Below, one piece after another: positions 21,379 to 31,770 of a stretch of DNA of 64,000 nucleotides (position 1 is the stretch's first letter; each line of letters begins with the position of its first letter). Below the pieces are notes generated by a model that worked only from the letters and a program-made list of their open reading frames with translations, was not told the origin of the DNA and ran no database searches. The stretch comes from Auriscalpium vulgare (Eukaryota; Basidiomycota; Agaricomycetes; Russulales; Auriscalpiaceae), in the NCBI GenBank assembly GCA_019915015.1, contig JAHBBC010000007.1:1116001-1180000 (forward strand). Direction: 5' to 3'. Both the position numbers and the translations under genes were made by a program.

Positions 21379-22198
21379 TTACAATCCCCCATTCTCATCC
21401 CGAGAACCGGACGCATCGCCCGACAGAGCGCTGTAATCTCCTCTCGTCCTCGCTCGTCCGAGGCTCGACGCAGGGCCCAGGCTGATCTCGTCGAACTGTC
21501 GCTGAGGAACCCAAGCCTACCGTCACCGACAGCCCGTCAGGGAGGCGAGTTGGAGTCAGAAAGTCCACGGCGCACCTGCCACCACTTCCTCCCCGTGTTC
21601 CATGGCAAACTCGTGTCCAACCCGGCTTTCATCATTCTGCCCTTGATACCAGCCCCCAGCAGGAGGCCAAAGACGGTCAGCAGGAAGAGGGTCACCACGA
21701 GCTGGTCTCGAGGCGAATCGCGCTCTGCCGACAATCAGAAAGAGGGCGGTCGGATGGGGTTGCAACTCACGGAAGCAGCGAGCCTCTACATCGCCCTCCT
21801 TCCCCGTAGCCGTGTCAGGATCCGTGTCACCAAGTGATGCGCCGGCACATATGGGCAGGTTCTGGTTCAGACACCATTGCTTGGTACAGGAGAGACAAGG
21901 CTTGGACGGGTTGTCTGGAATGTCCAGGTGCAGGATAGAGTAGTTCGCTCCGAAGCATATGCCTGCAGACTATTAAGCATTGCGTGCATGCAGGCGAGCA
22001 GAGGTGCTTACATTTGCAGAAACTAGTTGCCTCCCACTTGTTGTTGCCTAGGATAGCATGAGCGGGAGCCTAAGTGGGCGAGGTAAGTCACAGGAGGAGA
22101 CAGAATCAGCAGCGTATACGCACGGCAAGAAACGAAGAGACCAAGATAAAGGCGATCGCCAACCAGGCGAATGACAGTGACCGTCGTGTGCCAGCCAT
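21379..22198 (-). CDS. Conserved fungal Cys-rich type I membrane protein, function unknown
   Basis: Five exons (22198..22124, 22069..22012, 21962..21771, 21724..21576, 21495..21379) encode 196 residues. An N-terminal signal peptide (hydrophobic residues 12-25, then APAHA) precedes a Cys-rich lumenal part: FCKCICFGANYSILHLD, KPCLSCTKQWCLNQNLPICA and VEARCFQRDS. A single membrane span (LVVTLFLLTVFGLLLGAGI) and a ~70-residue cytosolic tail ending DENGGL follow. The Cys spacing and the CFQRDSxxDQ joint before the span match a widely conserved but uncharacterised fungal family that I remember only by sequence. Disulfide bonding in the secretory pathway is likely. It is divergent from ARP1 with 168 bp between starts. 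Confidence 0.82.
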
Positions 22199-22366
22199 GA
22201 CCGCGAGCTGACTGAAGCTGAAGGGCGGTCAACAGAAAGGTGGTGGCTACCGGCGGCAGTGACGGCCTGCCAGTGGGACGCGTCTTGCTCATCCCCCTCT
22301 CTTTCGCGCATTCTTGGCCGTGTTCGCGAACATATCTCCCGGATCTCTTCGTCCCGACGCGCCATA
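22199..22366. promoter_or_regulatory. Short divergent promoter between the Cys-rich membrane protein and ARP1
   Basis: Only 168 bp separates the two ATGs, so the region must contain both promoters and both 5' leaders. No TATA box is evident. Confidence 0.45.
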
Positions 22367-23918
22367 ATGTCCGCAGAATACGAGGATGTGCTCACAAATC
22401 AGCCAGTAGTTATCGACAATGTCAGTAACTTGTCAGACAGTCGTCTCAGGCGATATCCGTCGAGCTCATCTGACACGGCAGGGCTCTGGAGCAATCAAAG
22501 CTGGCTTCGCCGGCCAGGATCATCCGAAATGTTTCTTTCCTTCTTTGTGAGTGGACTGAGTGCCACTTATTGGCATACTGATGGTCCGTTATCCTCAGCG
22601 TTGGACGGCCAAAACATGTACGCGTAATGGCTGGCGCCCTCGAGGGCGACGTCTTCATCGGTCGTAAAGCGCAGGAATTCCGGGGTCTGCTCAAGATAAA
22701 ATACCCAATGGAGCATGGGATCGTGACAGACTGGGATGACATGGAACGAATATGGAACTGGGTGTATGCTGAGGAGCTGGGTACGCTCAGTGAAGAGGTA
22801 CGTCGCCGCGTTGCTATGTCTGGCCTCTGCATCTAAGTGTCCGACCTGTATTCGATATACAGCACCCTGTTCTTCTTACAGAAGCGCCTCTCAATCCACG
22901 CACAAATCGCGATGTGGCCGCACAGATCTTCTTTGACACCTTCAACGTCCCAGCGCTATACATCTCTGTACAGGCCGTACTCTCACTGTATGCGTTGGTT
23001 GCTCACCGCCTTGGCTAGTACTGACCTCGAGCAGATACTCGTCAGGTCGAACGACGGGCATCGTTCTGGACTCTGGTGACGGAGTCACACATGCTGTGCC
23101 AGTATTCGAAGGCTTCTCAATGCCTCACGCAATTCGGAGAGTGGACATAGCAGGCAGGTGTGTAGTGCCGTCTTCTCACTTCAGATTGATTTGAACCTTC
23201 GACCTCAGAGATGTCACAGATCACTTACAACTGCTTCTCCGGAAGTCAGGACATCATCTGCACACGACAGCGGAGCGTGAAGTCGTACGGATAATCAAAG
23301 AGAAATGCTGTTACATCGCTGTGAACCCTTCCAAGGAGGAGAAGGACAGTGTTGGGCGTTCAGAGGAGTTCCGACTGCCAGATGGAAATATTGTGCAGGT
23401 GCGACAATTTCGTACCCCCGTTGTGATGTGAGCTCATGCCGCTGCGCAGCTCGGGGCAGAGCGGTTCCGGGCGCCAGAGATTCTCTTCAACCCAGAGCTT
23501 ATAGGTCAAGAGGACGCTGGCGTTCATCAAGTGGTGTACGACTCTATCCACAGGGTAGACATGGATCTGCGAAAGAGTCTCTTCTCCAACATCGTGCTGA
23601 GTGGAGGCAGCACTCTATGCAAAGGTGTGGATGAACTTCCGTATCCTCACGTTATGTCTAACTGTGTCCAGGGTTTGGTGATCGCCTTCTCAACGAGATT
23701 AAGAAGATGGAGGATATGAAGATCAAAATTTACGCGCCCCCGGAACGCAAATATTCCACATGGATAGGTGGTTCTATCTTAGCTGGTCTGAATACTTTCA
23801 AGAAGGTGAGCCTTGACGTCGCCTCCGCAACGCCGTTGCTGACACGAAATAGATGTGGGTATCCGCCGAAGAGTATCAGGAGGACCCTGATATAATTCAC
23901 AAGAAATTTGGCTTCTGA
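22367..23918 (+). CDS. ARP1: Centractin, actin-related protein 1 of dynactin
   Basis: Nine exons (22367..22420, 22482..22546, 22599..22797, 22863..22993, 23035..23157, 23209..23398, 23450..23624, 23672..23805, 23853..23918) give 378 residues, the usual Arp1 length. The actin fold is complete: phosphate loop 1 [14 protein letters not shown], centractin-specific [53 protein letters not shown], phosphate loop 2 [15 protein letters not shown], and adenosine motif [29 protein letters not shown] near the C-terminus is diagnostic. Arp1 forms the short filament of dynactin that links dynein to cargo and supports hyphal nuclear migration. Intron 4 is only 41 nt. Confidence 0.96.
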
Positions 23919-24164
23919 TGTCGCTGGTGTATACTCGCTGTGTTAGTTGTGTTTACTCCATACCTTAGGGCACTGAGAGCTATTTCGATACCCTTTCTTA
24001 CGAACACTCTCAAGAGCACTAGATCCTGCTATATGAGTCTGAGCATGTTGTACTTTGCGCGCATATGCATGAATTCATGGGGCGATGTGATAGTGGGCAT
24101 ACGTGGTGAGGTACAACATGCAAAGCGAAAGAACCACAGCAGGCCAGATATCCCAACGAGAAGT

Positions 24165-24842
24165 TTACTTCCCCTTCTTGGGAGGCTCTGCCGCCTTGAC
24201 CTTTTTAGTGCCGCGGAACTGGAGTGAAGAAGGATGAGCACGTTGTATACGAACACTAGGCAGATACGCACCTTCTTGCTGCGGTTCTTACGCTCCTTCC
24301 GCAGCTTGCGCGACGCCTTCTCGATTTTCGTGGCGAGCCCTGACTGTATAGCTCACATAGGTAAGAAAGAAAGTTGTAGAAGGAAGACGCAGAGCGACGT
24401 ACCCGCACTAGACGGTACCTGGGCTCGAACTTCTTCTGGGAAGCCTCATCATCGTAAATCAACGCGAAGCCCGTGCTCCGGCCACCACCAAAATGCGTCC
24501 TGAAGCCGAACGGAACGACGCGCGCCTTGTCAGACTTGTAGATAGACGCGAGCTTCTCGGAGAGCTCGGCGCGCGACACGTTTGGCCGCGACGGGTGCAG
24601 CACGTCGACGACGAACTGGCGACGGGCGAGGAGGCGGTTGGTGATGAACTTGCGGGTACGGATGGTGACGGGTGCCGTGTTGTCAGCCTGTAAGACGGAC
24701 AGCAGTAATCAGTCGTCTGCACATACACGCCTCATCCAAAGTGCCCGTGTGCCATCCAGCCCGTCTGAGACCCAGATCACGCCGTTTCTTGGGCCAGCAG
24801 CGGGCCAGGCGGTTGAGAGCCCGGTAACATGCTACTCACCAT
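24165..24842 (-). CDS. RPS24: 40S ribosomal protein eS24
   Basis: Four exons (24842..24840, 24687..24403, 24343..24272, 24218..24165) encode 137 residues. The first coding exon is just the ATG, followed by a 152-nt intron, the longest among those I resolved. Sequence [37 protein letters not shown] and [18 protein letters not shown] is diagnostic of eS24. A Lys-rich tail ending in PPKKGK follows. The protein binds 18S rRNA on the small subunit. An ATG-only first exon with a long first intron is common among ribosomal protein genes and may aid expression. The gene is divergent from the DUF4870-like gene. Confidence 0.96.
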
Positions 24843-25105
24843 GGTTTCGTCCGGCGATTTTGGGAGATGACCTTCTTGCTGGGCCTTTGTTGCTCGACGA
24901 TGCGAGGTGCAAGGAAGATTGGCGAGAAATCCAAAGTCCGGCCGGCTGTTGCCGAGGCGGGGGCACCGGCGCGCCGAGGTCCGCAGCGGCTGTGGATCTC
25001 GCACCAATGCGTTCAGCTGCTCCAGAGCGCGCTCGGGCTTAACTTATATTCACGGAGACAGTCCTCAACCAACACATACCACCTGTCTCCCTTTTTATAC
25101 TCACC

Positions 25106-25892
25106 ATGTCCAGTAAATTCGCAAGCTCCTTTGCCCCATACGTGAGCACTCCTCTGGCCCCGCCTGTTGCACTCAGATACATTCTGGTCCTAGGCACCCC
25201 CACCCGACGAGCAAATGTATTCCTCAAGCCAGCCCCCGTCCTCTTCCTCGCGATTTACGCGTCCGTGGTTCAACACGCAGCAGCCGTCTGGTGAAACCTC
25301 TTACCAGTCGGGTGGGATTCCTGCCTGGGATACCTCTGCATCCGGAGGCATGGGGTCGACAGACGACGCCGAGGAGCAGACAAATCAGTGGGAAACGCGC
25401 TATGGGATGCGCGTGGATGTGCTGGCAGCCTTCGCCTACGTTCTTGGACCTCTATCTGGTGCGTAGCGCGACATCAATTCCCTCACACACAAGGCGCTGA
25501 TTCGACGCCTTAGCCTTCGCCGTCTTGATGCTGGAGACGCACAATGACTATGTTCGCTTCCACGGTACGCAGTATCTTCTCCCAGCCCGCGTTTAACTCA
25601 TGGGAGGGACAGCATATCAATCTGGTCTCCTCGCAACCCCCCTCTTACTCACTCGAATATTTGCGTCCATCCTGCAATTACCGTCGTTCCTTCGCACGCT
25701 CTTCACGCTATTCTTGGTCCTTCCACCATTGTATATGGCGTACGTGTTCCTACCAACACATTCCTTGTCATGACACTCAATGTATGGTACTGTAGATTCC
25801 GAGCATACATCGACGCCGCGCAGAACGGATTGGCACGCTTCCATTTGCCAGGGATAGGGCCGTTGGCGGAACAGTGGTTAGAGGAGGAGTAG
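25106..25892 (+). CDS. DUF4870/Tic20-like four-helix membrane protein
   Basis: Five exons (25106..25141, 25194..25458, 25514..25564, 25613..25739, 25796..25892) encode 191 residues. A polar Ser/Pro/Gln-rich N-terminus of ~75 residues precedes the conserved block YGMRVDVLAAFAYVLGPLSA, LETHNDYVRFHAYQSGLLA, a hydrophobic pair, and AFRAYIDAAQNGLARFHLPG, ending in WLEEE. The HxxQS motif in a hydrophobic setting is the signature of the DUF4870 (Tic20-like) superfamily, found from bacteria to fungi. The function in fungi is unknown to me. All four introns have canonical ends. The stop lies inside the first copy of a short tandem duplication. Confidence 0.78.
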
Positions 25893-25935
25893 TCCTCGTT
25901 GACGGAACAGTGCTTAGAGGAGTAGTCCTCGTTGA
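25867..25935 (+). repeat. Tandem duplication of the 3' coding end of the DUF4870-like gene
   Basis: Copy 1 (25867..25902, 36 nt) and copy 2 (25903..25935, 33 nt) are near-identical and adjacent, differing by one substitution and one missing GAG triplet. Copy 1 includes the last codons and the TAG stop; copy 2 repeats them downstream. Confidence 0.85.
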
Positions 25936-26244
25936 CATCAACATTGTACGCAGCTCTGACCTGGAGATTCTGACTTATCAGCAAGAACGCTAGTGGCACA
26001 CTGTTGTAAGTTGTGCTGAGCAAACATCGTTGCCTTGCAGTTTGATTTCCTCCCTTGAACACATTCGTGACAAAGACTCGCAATGACATCAAAAGCAGCG
26101 TTTAGAAATTGTGGCCCGGCATAGCAATGCGAAGAGTCTACAAAACCATATATCACAACTAGAATTACATGAACACGTTCCAGCGCGTAGTGCGATCATT
26201 GCAGCGATCGTCAGTGAACATAGTGTGTCAAGAGCATGTCGTCA

Positions 26245-27137
26245 TCAGAGACAGATCCCTACAACATCGATACCATCTGCGCACGCCGCTTCGAGGTAGT
26301 CGCCGATGAGCAGACGTAACTCCAGGGCGTTCAGGAGACCGTCTGTCAGGTTCTCCGTAGCGTCGAGGATCTCGTCCAGGAGGCACTTGATCTCGTAGAC
26401 GACTGCGGGATATGGCGTGAGCCGCATACGCGCCTTCACCACTATGAACGTACTTGGTCCGATGATTGGCCCCAGAACTGGTATGTTGTACACCAGCGCC
26501 GTGGTATAGCTGAGGACGTTCTTGTGCAGATTGATGAGGTTCTTCAGCAGCGTCTCGAGATCGTTCGCCTTGTCGTAATTGGCAAGGCCCTTGTCTGCAC
26601 CGAGTTGAGCAAACACTGTCTGAAAGCCGAGAACGTTCGTCTGGAAGGCCGAGAGTTCATCCGCGGACTGCTGATTGAAGTCGGGGTCGGTGCGGTATGA
26701 CGAGGCACGAGTAGAGTAGGTGTCTATCCTCGAGCATTCAACGACAGCGTCAGAGCTTAGAAGCAAGGGTACTGACTGAGGGTCTCGGCATTCTGCTGTG
26801 CCTTTGAATAGTAGGTGTTGAGGAGGTTGATATTCTGCACTACCGTGTTCACGTTGAGGTCACGGATGCTCGGAGTAGCAGAGGAGTTCGTCGGGATCGC
26901 GGCGGCAGACGGGTAGACAGCAGCTGGGTGGGCGGCGGGTGTGGCGTTGTGTCCGACAGGCTTGGCCTTCGGCGTCTTCGGTCGGACCGCGCGAGCGACC
27001 TGTTCGATACCGCGGGGCTGCGGCGGGTGCCAGAGAGGCCTTGCGAGAGTCTGCACCGAGAGCAGGGGCGGAGCACAGAGCAGAGCCATGGACGCAGCGT
27101 GGGCTGCTACGAGGAGGAGGCGGCAGAGGGACGGCAT
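26245..27137 (-). CDS. Secreted protein of unknown function, helical
   Basis: Three exons (27137..26777, 26723..26454, 26402..26245) encode 262 residues. A signal peptide (MPSLCRLLLVAAHAASMALL) precedes a Pro/Ala-rich linker to about residue 95. A mostly helical domain follows, starting VNTVVQNINLLNTYYSKAQQ and continuing with DELSAFQTNVLGFQTVFAQL, NLINLHKNVLSYTTALVYNI, CLLDEILDATENLTDGL and ending DGIDVVGICL. The pattern of repeated amphipathic helices recalls secreted helical proteins of mushrooms such as hydrophobic-surface-binding types, but I do not recognise the family. Two Cys remain in the C-terminal domain. A TATA box and a repeated upstream motif suggest strong, regulated expression. 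It lies next to another secreted-protein gene on the same strand. Confidence 0.75.
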
Positions 27138-27307
27138 GGCAGGCGATCGATCTAGACGAGAAGACGAGAGGTAAAGAGAGTGCGGGTAACGCGTCAAGCG
27201 CTGTTGAGGTCGAAGGCGGGCGGGACTTGAGGACTTGAGGCGGCGGCGGCAGAAGATGGCGGTAGCGGACAAAGGGGCGAAGGATACCATCCAAAGTTGA
27301 ACGCGCT

Positions 27308-27315
27308 CTTATATA
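27308..27315 (-). promoter_or_regulatory. TATA box of the secreted helical protein gene
   Basis: On the minus strand the sequence reads TATATAAG, 171 bp upstream of the ATG at 27137, followed by AGCGCG. This is one of the two clearest TATA elements seen; most housekeeping genes here lack one. Confidence 0.65.
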
Positions 27316-27329
27316 TGCACGCCCGCTGT

Positions 27330-27346
27330 GTTTGCTCCGGGCAAAC
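27330..27346. promoter_or_regulatory. Perfect 6-bp inverted repeat with 5-bp spacer
   Basis: GTTTGC and GCAAAC flank TCCGG, forming a dyad just upstream of the TATA box. The layout is typical of a dimeric activator site, but the factor is unknown. Confidence 0.5.
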
Positions 27347-27518
27347 ACGCTCAACGCGTTCGTCATGTGACAGTGACGCGTGACGCTTGAATGAGAGGGC
27401 AAGGCAAATAAATTGCTCAACCTAAGTACGCTCAACGCTAGAGAAGCAGATGGTGACCAACGTACGTTCAACGTTAAGTAAATAACCGGACGACGACCAA
27501 CGTACGCTCAACGTCAAG
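27347..27518. repeat. Four copies of a 10-bp motif ACG(C/T)TCAACG
   Basis: Copies begin at 27347, 27428, 27464 and 27504. The last two lie within a longer near-identical 24-bp repeat (27455..27478 and 27495..27518), 40 bp apart. The spacings of 81, 36 and 40 bp place them upstream of the TATA box of the secreted protein gene. Confidence 0.7.
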
Positions 27519-27759
27519 ATGTAGATGGCAGGTGTCCGTTGCAGTGGTGTAAACCAATGTCCCAAGTCATAATCACAGGTATAAAGCAAATGTCCCGAAA
27601 TCGTTTCGTCACGGTGAGAAGACTGAATGTCTCAACCGGGATTACAGTGAATGTGAGTAAAAAAGAATGGAATTTAAAGAGATAGCGAAGGACGGTACAA
27701 GACCGAGGCCCTTTCAGTCTGTCCGAGGGGCATGCAGAACGTAGTCAAAAGAGACGAAT

Positions 27760-28915
27760 TCAGAGCTGGATGCAGGATCTGCCATCCAGGGACAGCTTAA
27801 AACCTGACATGCAGGAGAAGACTGTGTAGAATATGTCGATGCCGTCAGACAACAGATACAACAGAGCTCAGGGAACGTCACGCACCTGCGCATGTTCCTG
27901 CCTGGCATCCGACGTTCCAAGAGCCGCGGATGGCGGTGCAGTCCTGGCCAGTGCCAGAAGACGAGCAGCCACCGCAGGAGGTAAGCTCCTCTTTGGTGTC
28001 GAGGCACTCGTAGTCCGCCGTGAGGCCGTTCGCGTTGCTGATCGGGCAGGCGGTGAGGTTCCTCGGGCAGAGGTTGCTGGCACGGTGCGTGTTGGCGCGC
28101 TTCTTGTAGTGGACACCGGAAGGCTTAGACGGAGGGGGCTGGGGGTGGGAGGGAGGGATGGGCTGGCATTGGAAGACGCCACCGACCCACTCCCAGCCGC
28201 TAGGGCACTGAGGGGGGGGAGGGCTGGGAGGGAGGGGGTGGTGGGGAACGCAGCATCCCTGTGACTTGCCCCAGTACCATCCAGAAGGAGGGCACTCCGA
28301 GCCAGAAGGAGGAGAAGGAGGGTTGGGGACACCGCCGTGGGGAAGGCAGCACTTTTTCGAATCGAACCTGCTCGCCACAGCTGTTAACACCTGACCATAG
28401 GGGTATTCTTCAAAAAACTGACCAGAACTCCGATGACTGGCAGGAGGAGGGGCCAGATGGCGTCGAGGCCGGAGGCTGGGGAGCCTCGCAGCAGCTGCTG
28501 CCCTCGTTCCAAGAGTGACCGCTCTTGCAAGTAGGGGCGGGATTGCCTGCGGGAGGAGCGCTCGTGGGCAAGCAGCAATCCTTATCTGTCAAGGCAAAAT
28601 AAGAGAGATCCAGGATATCTACGGTGGCTATTTACCGTTGGACCAGTACCAGTTGGCCGAGTTGGAAGACGGGCAACTCTTGCCCGAACTGGCGGGACGG
28701 GTGTTTAGCATGCCTGGAGGGGGAAGGGGGAATATATCATATACGACTCACGGAGGGGCAGGAGGGGAGGAAGGGGCGGTCTTGGGAACGCAGCAGCTCT
28801 TGGTCTCGTAGAAGAACTCGGTGGACTTGCAGCTCTGGGAGCTGGTGGCTGCGACGTAGGGAACAACGGATGCGAGGACGGCGATGGCCGCAACGATGCG
28901 AGGAATGACTGTCAT
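27760..28915 (-). CDS. PriA-type Cys-rich secreted protein with tandem double-Cys modules
   Basis: Five exons (28915..28752, 28688..28636, 28585..28423, 28367..27886, 27821..27760) encode 307 residues. A signal peptide (IVAAIAVLASVVPYVAA) is followed by five modules, each a Cys, an aromatic pair and then CC-x-P (for example SCKSTEFFYETKSCCVP and ECPPSGWYWGKSQGCCVP), plus a sixth degenerate one. Pro-rich linkers join them. The C-terminal ~100 residues match the basidiomycete PriA domain: NLCPRNLTACPI, DYECLDTKEELTSCGGC, GQDCTAIRGSWNVGCQAGTC and VFSCMSGFKLSLDGRSC. PriA was described as a fruiting-associated gene; its biochemical role is unknown. The double-Cys modules are likely disulfide-linked and wall-associated, which is inference. 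Confidence 0.85.
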
Positions 28916-29015
28916 GGTAAAGAGTGCGCCTGGGGAGAGAACGGCAGAAACCCAAGAGAAGAGAGAAGAGGAAAGGGAACGGAGATCTTGATGCGAAAAG
29001 GGCAGGAGAGGGGCT

Positions 29016-29021
29016 CTTATA
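29016..29021 (-). promoter_or_regulatory. TATA box of the PriA-type gene
   Basis: Minus-strand TATAAG followed by AGCCCC lies 101 bp upstream of the ATG at 28915. The TATA(TA)AAGAGC context resembles that of the neighbouring secreted-protein gene. Confidence 0.6.
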
Positions 29022-29059
29022 CATGGGAAACAATTGGCGGAGCCGCGCTGTTGTTTGCC

Positions 29060-31035
29060 CACCCTGTCCTTATCCCGTAAGGAAGAAGTTACCGGAAAAA
29101 TCAGAGAACGGTCTTGCCCGCGACACGGGCTTGCGCGCGGACCCCGCCAGTTTCGAGCAGATCACAACAAGGCACTGCTTCCGTAGGCACGCCTGCCAAC
29201 TCACGCCTGCTCTGACACGGCGCCGACATACCTGAGGCCTGAGGCTACGTCCTGGTGTGGCTGGGACTGGCTGGGACCGCTGGCCAAGTGGCAGCCAGTG
29301 GCAGCCAGTGGCTCTGACGCGGTGGACGTCGCGTAAACGCACAGATCTCAAGATTCCCATCACTGACAGTTTCTGCCGTTCAAGCCAGCCACGTGCACCT
29401 TGCCGAGATCCCCCGCCTGCGACCCTGTCCGGCGCTGTCCGCCCAGTTATGTACCGCGAGTGGGCCGTACCCATAAGCCCGTCCTTTGCCACCAGTTCAA
29501 GCTTTCTCCTCCGCAGCCCGCATCCGCCTTGTTCATCGACATCACTTCGTCCCATCAACATCTTGGAGTTAAAGTGATCAAGGTCCCGGTGGTCCACTGT
29601 CACAGCCCATCATGCGGGCTATACCGTCGCGACCGGACGTCGTAGCCGGGAGGCAATCACAATGGAATAGACAGCCAGGTACCCCGCGTTTACGGGTCTT
29701 GGAATGCAGCTCTCGCAGGTGCGGCAGAGTGACAGAGTCGTACGACTCCTGCCTGTCCAATAATCTTCTTCACCATACGAGATCATTTTTGATATTCGGG
29801 ATGCATCTGATCTGTGCACAGGCATGCGGCGGTAGACGTCCTTCGCCGCCCCTCCGGTACTCATTATTGTTCTTCATCAGTGAATGATTGGCTTGTCATC
29901 CCGAGGCGTGTATCACTGTAGCCGCTCATGGTACACGGGGCATCTCCGTCGGATGAAATCTCTAGATTTGTATAAGTACAGAAGGGAGCATGCGGGAATC
30001 TGGGCAACAGGACCTGACCGTTCCATGTCCACTGTGGGACCTCTCATGAACCTCGAGATGATGTGCCCCCGTGCCATTGCCGTGCCAGTCAGCTTTGAAT
30101 ATTGGAGTTACCCGAGACACTCACTGGGACCTGGTACATACCTGTCTCCAAGCTGATCGCGGTGTCAGGTCAGTTATGCTGCCAATGGGTTGAGTAACGC
30201 CAGGCGTAGTCGCTCCTCGAACGGGCACGTCGATGGGTATAGTCACAGGGCCTTCGGACGCGATTACTGACGACACTGGGCGTCATCGAACAGTGGGACC
30301 GAGCAGTACATCATCACCTTTGGTAGAGATGGACACAGGAGGAGACGGATGTCATTGAGGATTATGTGCTCGGCGATAGGACGCACGTTCGGATCATCTC
30401 GAAGCTAGACGACCGCTCTAGACGCCGCACAAGTTCAGTCAGATCGCGAGGTGTTACTTCATTTACTTACCTTGTACTTACCTGGGAACCGTGTACGAGC
30501 TCGGTACGATAGAATGCATGGTCAGATGCCGTGGCTAGTTCCCGAACACTCTCCACGACCAATGTAGCTGAAGAGAAGGAGGTCAGGCGGCTTCGTTATA
30601 GACGGTTCTGAGCGCCCCCGCAAACGTAAGGCGAGCTGGATAGGCTGACCGTCCGGTCGCTTGCCTGGTTGTCCCGGATGCCACCATAAGAGGGTTGTTG
30701 TATGCAGAATCGGAGAGAACATACGAGAGCAAGTACGAGAGCGCAGTGAAACGGGGTGGCAGTCGTGATCCGACTCGGTGTCCTTCACGGCGGCAAACGC
30801 CGACTCATTGTAGTCTGCTTTCTGTCGCGGGGGTCTTACGGGGGTTTGCCCTGTTTTAAGCTCCGCCGGCCCACTGCAGCGCGCGGCAGCCTGAGGGCGT
30901 GGCGGAGTTTAGAAATTGCAGGGATTCGAGAAATCGCGCCCGCTGTGTCGCGTCGCGCTGCAAGTGCTCACTGCGCTGCCTTGTCGTTCTCCTTGCCAAT
31001 ACACCACTTCTTCGCACACAACCGAATCTTGTGTG
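29060..31035. other. Gene-poor stretch of about 2 kb
   Basis: No frame here shows a recognisable domain or a credible exon chain on either strand. A minor tandem repeat of a 10-nt unit (gtggcagcca) lies at about 29289-29312. Composition is less GC-biased than in the coding regions. It may be decayed repetitive DNA, as it ends in element-like fragments. Confidence 0.5.
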
Positions 31036-31770
31036 ATGTCTGCACCTGCAAATATCTCTATTGAGCATCGAAACGCTATGCTCACGGCTCAGCTTCTCGA
31101 CGAAATCCTCCAGGCTATTCAAGACCGGGGATGGGACTTGGGCACATTCCTCCGTGCCCTCTTCTCCGTCCCTCCTCGCGGACAGCCGGGCAACACAATC
31201 AAGCGCAGCACTATGCTGTCGTACTTCCTACGCGGCAGATCGGCAGCGAAGGCCCAGGATGTGGTGGAGCTGATGTATGCATGCCGGTACAGCAGACCGG
31301 CGCAGCCTCGCAGTACAGCAAATCGCCCCGCGAGCAGTATCCTGCGCGCAGATCCGAAGCCTATGGCACGTTGGTGCCTTCGCGAGTGGGCCATCGCGAT
31401 GGTGGAGGGCCTTGTGAGCTCCGAGGCGAAGGCTGTATCATCCAAGGCCGGCGGCTTCCACCTCTCGAACGCCAAGGCAAGCTGGGACTTCATGCATCGC
31501 TTCTCAATGGAACACATCCTCGCGTCTCTCTCTGCGAAGAGCCCGACCATCCTACGCTTGCTTGTTGTCGCTGCCATCCGGCCAAAGCTCCGCTTGCCGT
31601 CGCCCGAGCACGCTTCAGACGGGCCGCCATCGTACACCACCTATCTCACCCGACCGGTTGTAATGGGTCGAGGGAAAAACCGTCGCAACCCATTTATAGT
31701 ATGTCTTTATGAATCTCTTTGGTCAAATCCAGCTGATGAGGTGTCCAGATTGTGCTCGTCGCGTGCATGA
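31036..31770 (+). pseudogene. N-terminal fragment resembling DUF6589-type basidiomycete repeat proteins
   Basis: From an ATG at 31036 the frame encodes about 244 residues containing WDLGTFLRALFSVPPRG, STMLSYFLRGRSAAKAQDVV and ARWCLREWAIAMVEGLV, then SWDFMHRFSMEHILASL and SPTILRLLVVAA. In Agaricomycete genomes such N-termini occur in multi-copy proteins that carry a DUF6589 domain further downstream. Here the frame stops at 31770, without that domain, and is followed by an unrelated helicase fragment on the other strand. I read it as a truncated copy. The match is from memory and moderate; a small single-copy gene is the alternative. Confidence 0.5.

Noticed and set aside
10022..25892. Possible biosynthetic or functional gene cluster around the methyltransferase and bZIP genes
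   Set aside because: No core biosynthetic enzyme is present and the neighbours are unrelated housekeeping genes.
27347..27518. CRISPR-like or satellite array
   Set aside because: Only four short motif copies with unequal spacing in a eukaryotic promoter region; no spacer-repeat structure.
29070..29603. Minus-strand open frame of 177 codons in the gene-poor stretch
   Set aside because: Arg/Gly-rich composition typical of a chance frame in GC-rich DNA; no domain recognised and no TATA or splice context.
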